Shown here piece by piece: positions 10,970 to 21,288 of a stretch of DNA of 64,000 bases. Each line of letters opens with the position of its first letter. The first letter of the stretch is position 1. The stretch comes from Drosophila persimilis (lineage: Eukaryota; Arthropoda; Insecta; Diptera; Drosophilidae), in NCBI RefSeq assembly GCF_003286085.1, contig NW_020825298.1:5022001-5086000 (forward strand). Reading direction: 5' to 3'. Under the pieces are notes generated by a model. It searched no databases. It saw only the letters and a list, made by a program, of their open reading frames with translations, and was not told the DNA's origin. The translations under genes and the position numbers were made by a program.

Positions 10970-11647
10970 GCGCGAAAGCACCAAACCCACTGTTGGTGAT
11001 TGAATTGATTGCAAGAGGCGGTTGAAGAGTTGAAGGTCAATGCCTGGGAGGCAGTGGACTCACCAATGGACACGGCACACGACAGCTGGTTGGTGCAGTC
11101 CTCGTAGGGCAAGACCCCGACCTCACCCAGGGTCTGGGCGCACTCGGGCAGGGCAATCGAGTCGCAATGGTAGCAGACAATGGCCCGAACAGAATGCAGC
11201 GAGCCTATTGTTAGAACCGAAATGTCATCGTATTATTGGAAACCAATTAAGGCCTGGGAACGGACGTACAATGCAGCAGCAGCAGCAGCAGCAGGAGGAG
11301 AGGTGGTTTATTCAGACGAACCATTCTAGAAACGGACCTGCATGGTAATGCATGGGCTTTGTTTGCACATTAAAATTTATAATCTACGAATATTTTACGA
11401 CTTATCAATTTGCAGAATAATGAAATGATAGTACTATTAGTTAAAGTGAGAAGGATAAGCCATGGGCAATACTCGTAGAGAGATTTTTAGTGAATCCCCA
11501 ACTACCAAAAGAATAGGACAGAACAAAGCACATTTGTCTGCCATATGCATAATGACATGTTCCATAATGTGACACACATATGCCTTGACCCCATTATCGG
11601 TGTAACCCATCTGGCCATCGAAAGGTTCACATCATCAATAATTCAGT
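10970..11647 (-). pseudogene. truncated duplicate of the 5' end of the DUF753 gene
   Basis: This segment repeats 6.13-6.76 kb in the same orientation. The copy keeps exon 1 (ATG at 11324-11322, the same Leu-run signal peptide, with a GTACGT donor) and exon 2 with its ALPECAQTLGEVGVLPYEDC stretch and GTGAGT donor. The third-exon acceptor has changed from CAG to CAA. Similarity dies out about 25-30 bases into the former exon 3, so the remaining ~490 codons are missing. Upstream (promoter-side) similarity continues to about 11,647 and 6,763. The copy cannot make the full protein. It might still be transcribed from its duplicated promoter. Confidence 0.8.
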
Positions 11648-12116
11648 CGGTGGGTACGGTGGGGTACGGGTCCCGTTCCGCATTCATTGCAAGGATGTCG
11701 AGAGCGGCTCATAAGCGGGCACCCGCTTGGCACCCCCGCCCCCGTCCAATATCGATTTAATTTAGAGCTCGGATAATTGCGTGACAATCAAGGGATTCTA
11801 GTATATGTATGACCAGTATGACAAGGCAATTTAGTGGAAACCTCTCTCAGTAGACAGAAAAACAGCAACTGGACAGGAACGACAACGAACTCATCTAGGG
11901 CAGCACTTTGTTGGCTTTACTTTACCGATTGCATTGCCAGTGTTTGCAGAGCTCTCCAGAGCTGGTGGATAAAACGATATCGCTGAAGATACTCGTGCAT
12001 AAACATCCAGATAAAGCTCCCTCCCGTGAGGTCAAGTGGGAGCTGTATTTCGCGGAAACTGTAATACCCCCTCAGAATCAGACGATCCGTGAAGCTACAA
12101 CCGATCACTAGCCACC
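11648..12116. other. upstream region of the 12.1-kb Ly6 gene
   Basis: No gene is recognised here. The last ~200 bases probably include the promoter and 5' UTR of the next gene. A weak open frame at 11,908-12,111 has no recognised motif. Confidence 0.35.
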
Positions 12117-13283
12117 ATGCAGACGAAGCAAGTTCTCCTCTGGATCGCACTGACGGTCCTCTTGCATTGGACCGAGGCTCAGGAGGATAATATCCATGAA
12201 CTTAGCGTGAACGCAGCCACAGAACAGACGCCTGAAATGGAGGCAGGGACTACGTTGTCGGAACCAAAAGAACTGAAGTCATCTGAAATGCAGGGACAGA
12301 ATGATAAAAACTCAACAGCAATCGAAAGCGGAGATGACAAGCCAAAGGAATCTTCAATGGGTACAGCCGACATGCCTTCATCGGGGGAACATTTAGATCT
12401 GGGTCCACAATCAGAAGCGGATAAACAGCCGGAATCGTCCATGGGCTCTGCAGATATGCCATCATCAGGCGAACAGTTAGATCTGGGTCGCCAATCAGAA
12501 GCGGATAAGGAAGAGCCACCAGCTGAGAAACCTCCAATGGATACAGAGGATATTCCTACTAAAGAGGAAGAAAAAGATCCGGATGAACCTTCAAAGGGAA
12601 CATTGGATATTCCTTTTGCAGGGGAACAAACAGAACCGCCAATGGGAGAACCAGAAATTCCTGCCCATCCAAAACCCGTAGAATCAGAGCACACAGGAAC
12701 ATCAACCGAAGCAACCGAATCAACTGAAAATACCGATAAGGATAAGCCAGCAACAGAAACGGAAGCACTTCCGCACCCTCCTGCTGAGGATTACCAAGAC
12801 GATGCACCGCATGAGGAACCAACAGAGCCCGCTCCGGCAACCACCCAACCTACACCTGCGACCACCACACCCCCCCCAACCTCAGCTCTACCCGTACCAC
12901 TATTTCCATCAATAAGTTGCTTCAGCTGCAGCAACTGCAAGGAGAAGCCCAAGAATCGAACAAAGTGCGCTTCGACTCCGGGAAAACGTAATGGGTGCCT
13001 AACTTTCGTCAAGAGTAAGTACCGCCTGGGAGTGTGATCGACGTGTCCACTAATATCTTCCACTGCTTTAGATGAGGAAAAGCTTGTGCTGCGAGGCTGC
13101 ATCTCCGAACTGGCGGAGAGTGGCCACAACTACTGCAAATCGAATGCGAAAGGCTGTGAAATGTGCTACGAGAACGACTGTAATGCCAAGGAGGTGACGC
13201 TGTCGAATGCGGCAGCTGCTCCTCTGCTGGGCAGTGCCCTTATCTGGGGATTTTGTATACTCAGGTGTCTGGTGACGATGTAG
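12117..13283 (+). CDS. Ly6-like GPI-anchored protein with a long acidic N-terminal extension, 369 aa
   Basis: Exons are 12117-13014 and 13072-13283, with a 57-bp intron in phase 1. A signal peptide (MQTKQVLLWIALTVLLHWTEA) is followed by about 230 residues rich in Glu, Pro, Thr and Asp. This part contains an internal duplication: SADMPSSGEQLDLG is a second copy of TADMPSSGEHLDLG, each followed by a SEADK word. The Ly6-type module is at the C-terminus: SCFSCSNC, RTKCAS, NGCLTFVK, LRGCISEL, YCKS and MCYENDCN. A hydrophobic GPI-type tail follows (LLGSALIWGFCILRCLVTM). The extension lies before the Ly6 module, unlike the 20-32 kb genes, where the insert is inside it. An AATAAA at 13481-13486 is a plausible poly(A) signal. 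Function unknown. Confidence 0.75.
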
Positions 13284-14166
13284 GAACCCCTCGACTCTGA
13301 GTCATGACCGTTTTAAAATTCTATTCAAATCGATAAATATGATAAGGGAGGAGAGACACGCCATGCACATTTAAATCAATTTTGTTCGTGAAAAGCTTGG
13401 TGGAGTATTTGATTCATTTCAAGCTTTATCGGGTATACTTTTAGAAACAGTTTATTTCAAAAATTTTTATGTAAATGATTAATAAATGTACATAATGCAG
13501 CAAAATGAGAAACATGAATGAAAAAACGATTCGGAGAGTTTAAATAAAGTCTATCTTGTACTCATAAGTCCTTGTAGATTCTTAAATTTTATAAATAATA
13601 AAACAAATTAACTACTGCTCTGAAGATTGATTGAAATATCATGATTTCACAAATACTTTCCGATCGATTCTTCGTTAAACTTACGGCTCCATAACATGGT
13701 GATCTTTTCCTAAGAGCTCTGTTCCTAAATGTAGCCAGATATCTTTTAAAGTTGGTTTTACATTAGTCTCCTTAGTTATATGTATATAAATAAATCGAGT
13801 GATGTGCCAGAAATCATTAATATTGGATAATCTCAGATCAATTCCTGCTAAAAAATGAAAGAACGAGTTCCTAAAACCCATCACCCCGTGTCCTGGGTAT
13901 CGTATAGTAGTGGCCATAATACAAATTTTCATTCCGACTTTTTTTTTTTTTTAATTGATCAATGTCCAGAGGGACTCATAAGCTTGGCTCCTTAGCTGTT
14001 GTACCCCATATCGATTTTATTAGGAGTTCGTATAGTTGCTTTTCAATCGGGGGATAAGACCAGAAAATTTCAATGAGTTTTGTTTCAGTCGCGGTTCAAA
14101 CATCAACAGATAGGAAACAAAAGCAGTATCAAACCGCGCTACGATTAAAGGATATCACTGACCAGA
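13284..14166. other. intergenic DNA between the two plus-strand Ly6 genes
   Basis: AT-rich DNA including the 3' UTR of the 12.1-kb gene and a poly-T tract (about 13,939-13,951). No coding exon was seen. Confidence 0.4.
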
Positions 14167-14720
14167 ATGTGGCTGAATAATTTGTTTATCTGGATTACGT
14201 TGATGGGGCTATTGCACAGGCCAAGCGAAGGGATCTCAGTGGGACATTTAAGGGATATTGAAACTTATCCTGACCCCACAAAACCAACCAGTACCCAATA
14301 CATTGCCTATAACTTGCTTCGTTTGTGACCCCAAAGTTGATGAAAACTGTTCCGTAAAGCTTACAAAACGAACAAAATGCTTTCCGAGAGACGGCAGGGA
14401 GAATTCCTGCATTATCGTTTACATGAGTAAGTAGGATGCTTTCAGGGTGGACAACATAGCCAATGATATGACCTCATCTCTTAGGGGCCGAAAATATTAC
14501 CAGCCGAGGCTGTGAATTCGAGTTGGTGGGTAATTCCGCGGAATACTGCCACGGAAACATCTTTTGCTCAACGTGCTCCCAAACGGACTGTAATTCCATA
14601 TACGTGCCTACAAAACCTTCATCTAAGCCAGGTGGTTATTCGAACTCTGCCCCCCCATTGATGGGCAGGGCCCTAATCATTTTGGCCATTTGTTTAATCA
14701 GTTTTTTGGTGAATGCTTAG
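14167..14720 (+). pseudogene. Ly6-like paralogue with a frame break between signal peptide and Ly6 module
   Basis: The ATG at 14167 opens a signal peptide (MWLNNLFIWITLMGLLHRPSEG) similar to that of the neighbouring 12.1-kb gene. Its frame stops at 14326-14328. The Ly6 module starts in the +1 frame (PITCFVCDPKVDENC at about 14306) and ends at a GTAAGT donor (14427). It continues after a 58-bp intron in a phase-1 exon, 14485-14720, with SRGCEFELVGNSAEYC, CSTCSQTDCN and a hydrophobic tail. The +1 frame is closed upstream by a TAA near 14,249, so one indel in between would join the parts. I found no GT-AG intron with the right phase. It may be a recent pseudogene, a sequencing error or an unusual splice. 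Confidence 0.6.
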
Positions 14721-15562
14721 GAACACTCTGAGTCATGGAAGTTACAAGTGTATTTGTGAGCAGAGTTTCAATTATCGCATTTTCATTCTCCTGATAGTAT
14801 ATCAGTATATTTATTGTTCTTGAATCTAATACATATTAAAAATTATAATCAAAAATGCTTGATATAAAAATTTACTCGCGATTATTGATCCAAGTTTTAA
14901 TAAAATGTATATTTAAACGACCGGAGGTAAAAATTTTTCTTGTAAATCAAATTAAGTCTACATACATATAGAAAATCATACAATATATGTATAAATATCC
15001 AACCTACGATAAGGTGTTCATTCGATAATCTTATCGTGGACTACGGAAAAATTACGAAAGAGACTTAAACTATATTTAAACTATATATTGCATTGAAAAT
15101 CGCAGTTACTCTCATGGTTGTGCAGTTCTTCAAAATATTCCGAATCGGGAACGGTTTATTTTCCATTGAAAACTAAAAAGATTTATTGGCCTGCATGTTC
15201 GAGTTCATAGAATGCAGAACAAAGCGATTTCCTGATCAATTGATAAGGCATGTTTTTATTTTATCTAAATATTTATTATTTCCACAGACAGACAGATAAG
15301 ATGTACGATGTACAATTTCTGCAAGAAATCTTCAATGTACGACTATAATACAGAAAACATTTCAAATAATTTGGTATACATTATGTACAAGACTTTTATT
15401 TGTGATAAGACAAATATTCCTAACTATTATCATAATTATTTTACGTTTTCCTTTGGGGGTACGCCTTACTCATAGGCCAAGCGCCGTGATTAGTTTCTAT
15501 AGATACCATGTGGAAAACGAAAATAAAAACAATGCCAATGGTTTTCGGTTTTGTCATGGGGC
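14721..15562. other. intergenic, AT-rich, with GATA sites
   Basis: No coding exon is seen. GATAAG/CTTATC words occur near 15,009, 15,028, 15,242 and 15,295, between the 3' ends of the 14.2-kb and 15.6-kb genes. Confidence 0.4.
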
Positions 15563-17455
15563 TTACAGGGTGTATCGAAGGGCCAGAACGAGCCCCACAA
15601 GGAGACCCACACTCAGCTTTTTGAGGGTGTCTGCTCCGGAGAAGGGCACCTTATTGCAAAGGGACGTCGTGCACTGCACGCATTCGTGGCTCTTCTCGTT
15701 AACACATTGGTACTGCATCAGTTCGCTGGCCTGATCGAAGCAGCCGCGTATACCGGCTCCATCTGGTAAACGAAAGGTTAGATAACGAACATATGACCAA
15801 CAAATAAAACTTACTCCAATATCCGTAGAAGCAATTGTTGGAGGTGCAAGCTGTTAAAGGAGCATCAACGCCGGCCTGGCACTTGGCATCGGTGAGAGTG
15901 TTGCACATCGCACACTGGAACTCAACGGCCTCGGCAGCCACATTGCAGTTCGCCTCCGAACATTTTTTGCAGCTGTTCTCCGTGGTGCAGGCTCCCTGCT
16001 CGGCGGTGAGACAACCACGCGTCACAGTGCCATTGTTTAAGGTGTAGCAGCCGAGATCCTCCTGGTTGTAGGTGAGTTTGCCACAGGATTTGGCAATGGT
16101 AGTATTCTGTTCCGCGGCACAATTGGTGCACTCGATGCAGGTACCGGCATCCCGTTCGTAGGCCAGATTGTTGCAGCTCGTCGTGTTGCAAATGACGCAG
16201 CTCGTATCCGTGCTGCCCACCTGGCACTTGGCCCCTGCATCCGAGGTGCAGCCACGTTGCATGGCAGTGGCGCTCGTTCCGGTCATGTAGCACTGAGCGC
16301 TGACAAGTTCACAGGCAGTCAGCGAGGTGATGGCAGGTGTGTTACAGGTCTCGCCTGTGCAGCTGTAGCACTGGAGGCGTGTCGTTGGGTACATGCCCTC
16401 GTTGCAGAGGGCCGTATTGCAGGATGAACAGGTGTCCGGCTTGGCATCGGTGGCACAGGCAGAGCCGCACTGGCGCGTCACCGTCTGGTTTTCGTTCACC
16501 TGATTGACACAGAACTGATCCGTCGATCCGCAGACCACATTGTATTTGGAGTCTGTCACATTCGATGAACCGCACTCGGCCAGGCCCAGGCATTGCTGGC
16601 AAACGAGGTTCGTGTTGCACTTGTCGCTGTTGCAACTATTGCAATTGAAACCACTGCAGTTGGCGTCACCGGAAAGGCAGCCGCGAGTTATGTTTCCAGG
16701 CTCTGGAAGTACATGCCCGTGAAAAAGTGAAGTGTGAACTCTCGAAAAGCGAATATCAGTTTAATAATCTCAACCACCCCAAAGAGTTAGTAAATCGTTT
16801 ATGGCGGCTATCATTGATACCACTAGCCGATAGCATACTGTTGATTAAAATATCCCTTTGTTTCGAAATTATTGGTTTCACAGTCAGCAGAATATGAGTA
16901 AAAAGAGCGCCTAACAGGAGTCTGAGAATTACCTAACCATATTCGCCAAAAAATTGGTTAGCTCTGCTTAATATTATTTCAAATTCAAATATTCAAAGAT
17001 GCTATCTTTCATTCCTGATACGATATGTTGGTCTTTGTTGGCTATAACTGTTTCAACAAAACTCCATTTTAATGGATCAGATTAAGCTGTTTAAACAGTA
17101 ACATATTTCTATTTCGCCATTGTACGTACAAACACTTTCCTGCACATTGAACGAGTATGTGTTGCGAGTCTTATAATCTGTCATGAGTCATAGGTGGGGT
17201 ACTAACCTGCAGAAGTAAAACAATCAGTTGTGCAGTCCACGGTAGAAAAACTTGCGGGATTTTTGAGGCAATTTTCACCATTGTCAGTTGATGTGCAGTT
17301 ATAGCACTCTGCAGTGGTTAGAAAGAAAATAATTTAGTGTTAAGTTCGAACCCACGTTTCGTTTGGGCCAACTTACGTATGGCCAGACAGCTGTCCAGCT
17401 GGCTGAGACCGAGGGCGGCCACTATCAGAGCGGTGAAAAGTGTATGACTACCCAT
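15563..17455 (-). CDS. multi-module Ly6-like (DUF753) GPI-anchored protein, 422 aa
   Basis: Exons are 17455-17377, 17308-17207, 16702-15815 and 15762-15563; every junction is in phase 1. A signal peptide (MGSHTLFTALIVAALGLSQL) is followed by repeated cysteine modules opening with C-Y-N-C, C-Q-Q-C, C-Y-S-C, C-I-E-C and C-A-M-C. They close with C-N motifs (KCNTN, LCNEG, SCNNL, NCNVA, LCNKV). The modules carry the RGC signatures GNITRGCLSGD, TAMQRGCTSD and GTVTRGCLTAE. N-x-S/T sites are frequent. The C-terminus (LKKLSVGLLVGLVLALRYTL) is a typical GPI-addition signal. The gene resembles the 4.6-kb DUF753 gene in design but shares only module-level similarity. Function unknown; relatives in flies are small gene families. 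Confidence 0.87.
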
Positions 17456-19078
17456 GGTTATTCTTTTTCTTTTAGTTTTGGTATAGCGATCCGATCGGGT
17501 GTTGTGCTTGCCTCGACCAATTTTGGTTAACTGTCGGCCAAAGGGTTCGGTATCACAAATGCCCCTAATCAATTTCACTTTAACACACATGCTTATCTCT
17601 TTTTATGTATGTATTTCACAAGCATTTCTGTTTTCTTTTCTACTGATAACTTCAATACACTTTTGCGATAATTTACGAATATATATACATATCTGTGTGT
17701 ACATATAGAATGGTATATGATAAGTAGCAGCTTTGAATTTTATTCACAGTTGCGGTTAGAGTCGGAAGCTTTCACAGACCATTGAAAAACCATTGACATT
17801 AACCCATTGTCAGCCAATAAGCTCACAATATAGAATGAAAGAATTGGGCTGTAGCTAATCTTGGATTTTTATCGAAATAGTTGAAACTAATTTGTATTTT
17901 AATTATGTTTTGTGCCAACTCTATTTAACCCTTCAATAGGCGCTTTAAAAGCTTAAATCCTAGAGTAGAAGAAGCTTTTTTGGTTTGTGTACTCTCTAGT
18001 GTATCTACTTCTATAGATACTATGAGCTTTGCAGTTATTAATGATAGGTACATTTCAAATTATTATAATTTGGAGAATATAATACGTATATTCATTTTGA
18101 TATAATTGAATATAAATATTATCTATATAATGATATACTAGTGTGTATGTAATATGTAGGCTTCGGATGAATCCATACTCGGGTGGATTGTCGCGGTCGT
18201 GATCGCAGGGGGTTCAGAGTCAGTAAAAAACGTCCGTTTACGTTTTTAATGGTTGCACATTAATCAGCATTTTTATTAATTTACGAAGGCTGGAATTTTT
18301 CCAGAAAAAACCGCTCACAAAGTACATTAAGGCTAGGTTGGGTAGTAGGATTTAGGGACGACGAGAATCGAACGTAACGCTGATCCTTTGTATAATCAGT
18401 GCTGACAATATCAACTTCCAGAGAAACATGAGGGACTTAGTGCAATTTTTGGTAAATTGATTAAAATTCTCTGAAAATATGAAAGTGTTATATATATTAG
18501 TCTTGCATTTATTGAGTTAGGTGTTAGCCCAGCTGAGTGATCTCTACCCTCGACCATCCGCACCAGACAATTAATCAGAATCAGAACAATCTTAGACAAT
18601 GGACAATAACTAAGATATAGATAAGGACGAAGAAATTTTGATAATAAAAAATAATAATATCTTATTGTTTCTTTTCTTTATTTATGATCCGTAAACGATC
18701 ATTTTGATTAGATAAGGTTCCACGAAACTAGCGAAGTTTCAACGTCTTTCCTAAATAAAACATTTGTCGATGATTCTTTTTGCGAATCGTGTGAATTGTG
18801 AGGAATCGTGCATTCGGAGAGATCAAAAAGTTCACTTTTCTGTTATATTTTTTATTGAATGGCAGTCGAAAAAACTGATGTTGATTGGCTATTGATAGTT
18901 GAGTGGCTATTGGGAAAGTAGTATTATAAAAAGGAAATACTTGCAGAGTTTTTGTGGGACTGCTTTTATTAAGAATAATTCCAGTCAATGGTTTTAAATT
19001 TTGTATTTAATAGTATTTAATAATCAATATATAATACAACTTATGGAAGTTCACACCATCACCCCTCAGGAACTGTTT
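17456..19078. other. intergenic DNA, no gene seen
   Basis: Mostly AT-rich DNA. A less AT-rich patch at about 18,160-18,420 could be an old mobile-element fragment, but I recognise no family. GATAAG words lie near 17,718 and 18,709. Confidence 0.4.
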
Positions 19079-21288
19079 CTAGAAGAAGTTCTTCGCACCC
19101 ACCACCAGGAGTAAGAGCAACATGCCCAGAGAGGCGCGTTGACTGGTGCTGCCGTTGCATCGATCTTCAAAGCAGAGCTCGCATTCATCGTGAGTAGAAT
19201 TACTCGGAAGACCGACTTCTTTTCCTACCGCCTCACATCCACTCTGACCATTCGATACCCGAACACAGCCGAGATGTTTCACTGTAGGAATGAAAAAGGG
19301 ACATGTGGTTCAGTTCAAAATTACGTGTGGTTCTGTGGTTTTTACATACCTTCACCCATCATAATACTGTAGCAGGCAGTCAACTTAATAGTACCATCCG
19401 TGTCCCTTCGAGCACGGGAAATGGTGCGATAGTTCTGGAGCAAAACATCTGTGGCCATAGCAGCCAACGTTTTGCTACGACTTGCGGAATCGGTAGTGGA
19501 ATCAGTTGAGAAATCGGTTGAGGAATCTGTTGAAGAATCGGTTGAGGAATCCGTTGAAGAATCGTTTGAGGAATCCGTTGAAGAATCGTTTGAGGAATCG
19601 GTTGAGGAATCTGTTGAAGAATCGGTTGAGGAACCGGTTGACGAATCGGTTGACGAATCGGTTGTGGAACCGGTTGTGGAACCGGTTGTGGAACCGGTTA
19701 AGGAATCGCTTGTGGAATCGCTTGTGGAATCGCTTGTGGAATCGCTTGAAGAATCAGTTGGAGAATCTGATGATGAATCGGTAGATTCTGAATTGGTTGA
19801 TTCAGTTTCAGAATTGGTAGAAGAATCAGTTGCAGTATTGGTTGATGAATCGGTAGATTCATTAGTTGAAAAATCGGTAGTTTCATTAGTAGAAGAATCG
19901 GTAGATTCATTAGTTGAAGAATCGGTAGATTCATTAGTTGAAGAATCGGTAGTTTCATTAGTAGAAGAATCGGTTGTTTCATTAGTTGAAGAATCGGTAG
20001 ATTCATTAGTTGAAGAATCGGTAGATTCATTAGTTGAAGAATCGGTAGTTTCATTAGTTGAAGAATCGGTAGTTTCATTAGTTGAAGAATCGGTAGTTTC
20101 ATTAGTTGAAGAATCGGTAGTTTCATTCGATGTAGAATCAGTCACAGGATTGGTGGAAGAGTCCGTGTTAGAATCGGTCGATCCACCAGCTGTAGACCCG
20201 TCCGATCCATCAGGTGTAGAAGCTGTAGATCCATCAGGAGTAGAAGCTATCGGAGCTGCCGTTGTAGGATCGGTTGAAGGTTCATCCTAGAAAGAGTAAG
20301 AACAGTTTGATTATTATTAAAATAATTTTCTCTGGCAGAATGGTGTCTTACCTCTGTTGTCGTATCGGTTGGCGCATCATCCGCACTACAGCTAACCACC
20401 TTCACCTGCTTCAGATCGTCGCACTGGCTGCCGATGCACTCGTAACATTTCAGGGCATTTGCTGCAGGGTAAATAAAATGTAAATCAGGGTATACAGAGT
20501 GCTTAAGGGCCAAAAAAGATATAGATTGTACTGCTGTCGTGAATAGTCACGACGTCACCAAAAAGCAGGGAACGTTTTATCAAAAACGATCGATAGCAGC
20601 GATCTTCCCATCACTTCCCTTATATGAGAACCTATTGGACACGTTTTTGGAAACAGCATAAATATCTCTACATAATTTTATGACCCCTTATCGGACAGCA
20701 GCCTTTGTAGTTGGTATATTAAGCTATTCCATATCGATAAAGTACGATATATACGTTGCTCGTGTGGGAACTCATAAAATATCACTGAATATATCTGGAT
20801 ACTCAATTAAAAGATATTATTTGAAGTTTGATAATGCTGTTCTGATGAAATAATCATTCGAACAATTTTTTGAGGTGCAGGAGAGCTTTTTATGAGTCAG
20901 TATAAAATATATTTTCCAATATTGTTTATGCCTTCGCAATTTTTTCATTGAGGTTAGAAGCTATTGGTGGCACAAAACTAATTACAATAATGGCACTGGC
21001 CATGGCATATTCTTCACTGGAAGTCGGTGCAAACATGGCTGATAAGGAGACCGAGCCCATGTTCTCTCTGTCACAAAACTAAAACAGTCCATAGAATATG
21101 AAGTAATTTCCATTCCTGACATTGACACGCGATAAATCAATCATTAAATTTCAAGTCTAAATTATTCTATTATTTTTGCACTGTGCACTGGATACTTAGA
21201 AGTTTGTTAATAAGTAAGGCGCACCTTTCCAAAGAGTGGATGAGGCGCAGAACGCCAGTAGTAGGAAGGTAACAGTGAGCGAACGCAT
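19079..21288 (-). CDS. Ly6-like protein with a Ser/Thr/Asp repeat insert and a basic RARR site, 437 aa
   Basis: Exons are 21288-21225, 20461-20352, 20286-19350 and 19281-19079; phases are 1, 0 and 1. Exon 1 is a signal peptide (MRSLTVTFLLLAFCASSTLW). Exon 2 holds the first Ly6 strands (LKCYECIGSQCDDL, VVSCSAD). Exon 3 is a very long insert built from 8-residue TDSSTNET/S repeats and related TDSS words. It ends in a basic word (ISRARRDTDG) and resumes the fold with TACYSIMMGEG. Exon 4 completes it (LGCVRVSNGQSGCEAVG, ECELCFEDRCNGS) and adds a GPI-type tail. The insert should be a heavily O-glycosylated stalk on the cell surface. The antisense frame is also open over the repeat, but only because the repeat is 24 bp long. 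Function unknown. Confidence 0.8.
19484..20150 (-). repeat. coding minisatellite (24-bp unit, TDSSTNET/S)
   Basis: Tandem 24-bp units occupy about 19,855-20,125. Shorter degenerate 12-15-bp relatives (GAATCNGTTGAG type) occupy about 19,490-19,800. All lie within the insert exon of the Ly6 gene. The unit length is a multiple of three, so copy-number change keeps the frame. Confidence 0.9.

Noticed and set aside
19451-20290. 279-codon plus-strand frame rich in VEESVEES
   Set aside because: It is the antisense of the TDSSTN insert of the Ly6 gene; a 24-bp repeat keeps several frames open. The minus strand has the splice sites and flanking Ly6 exons.
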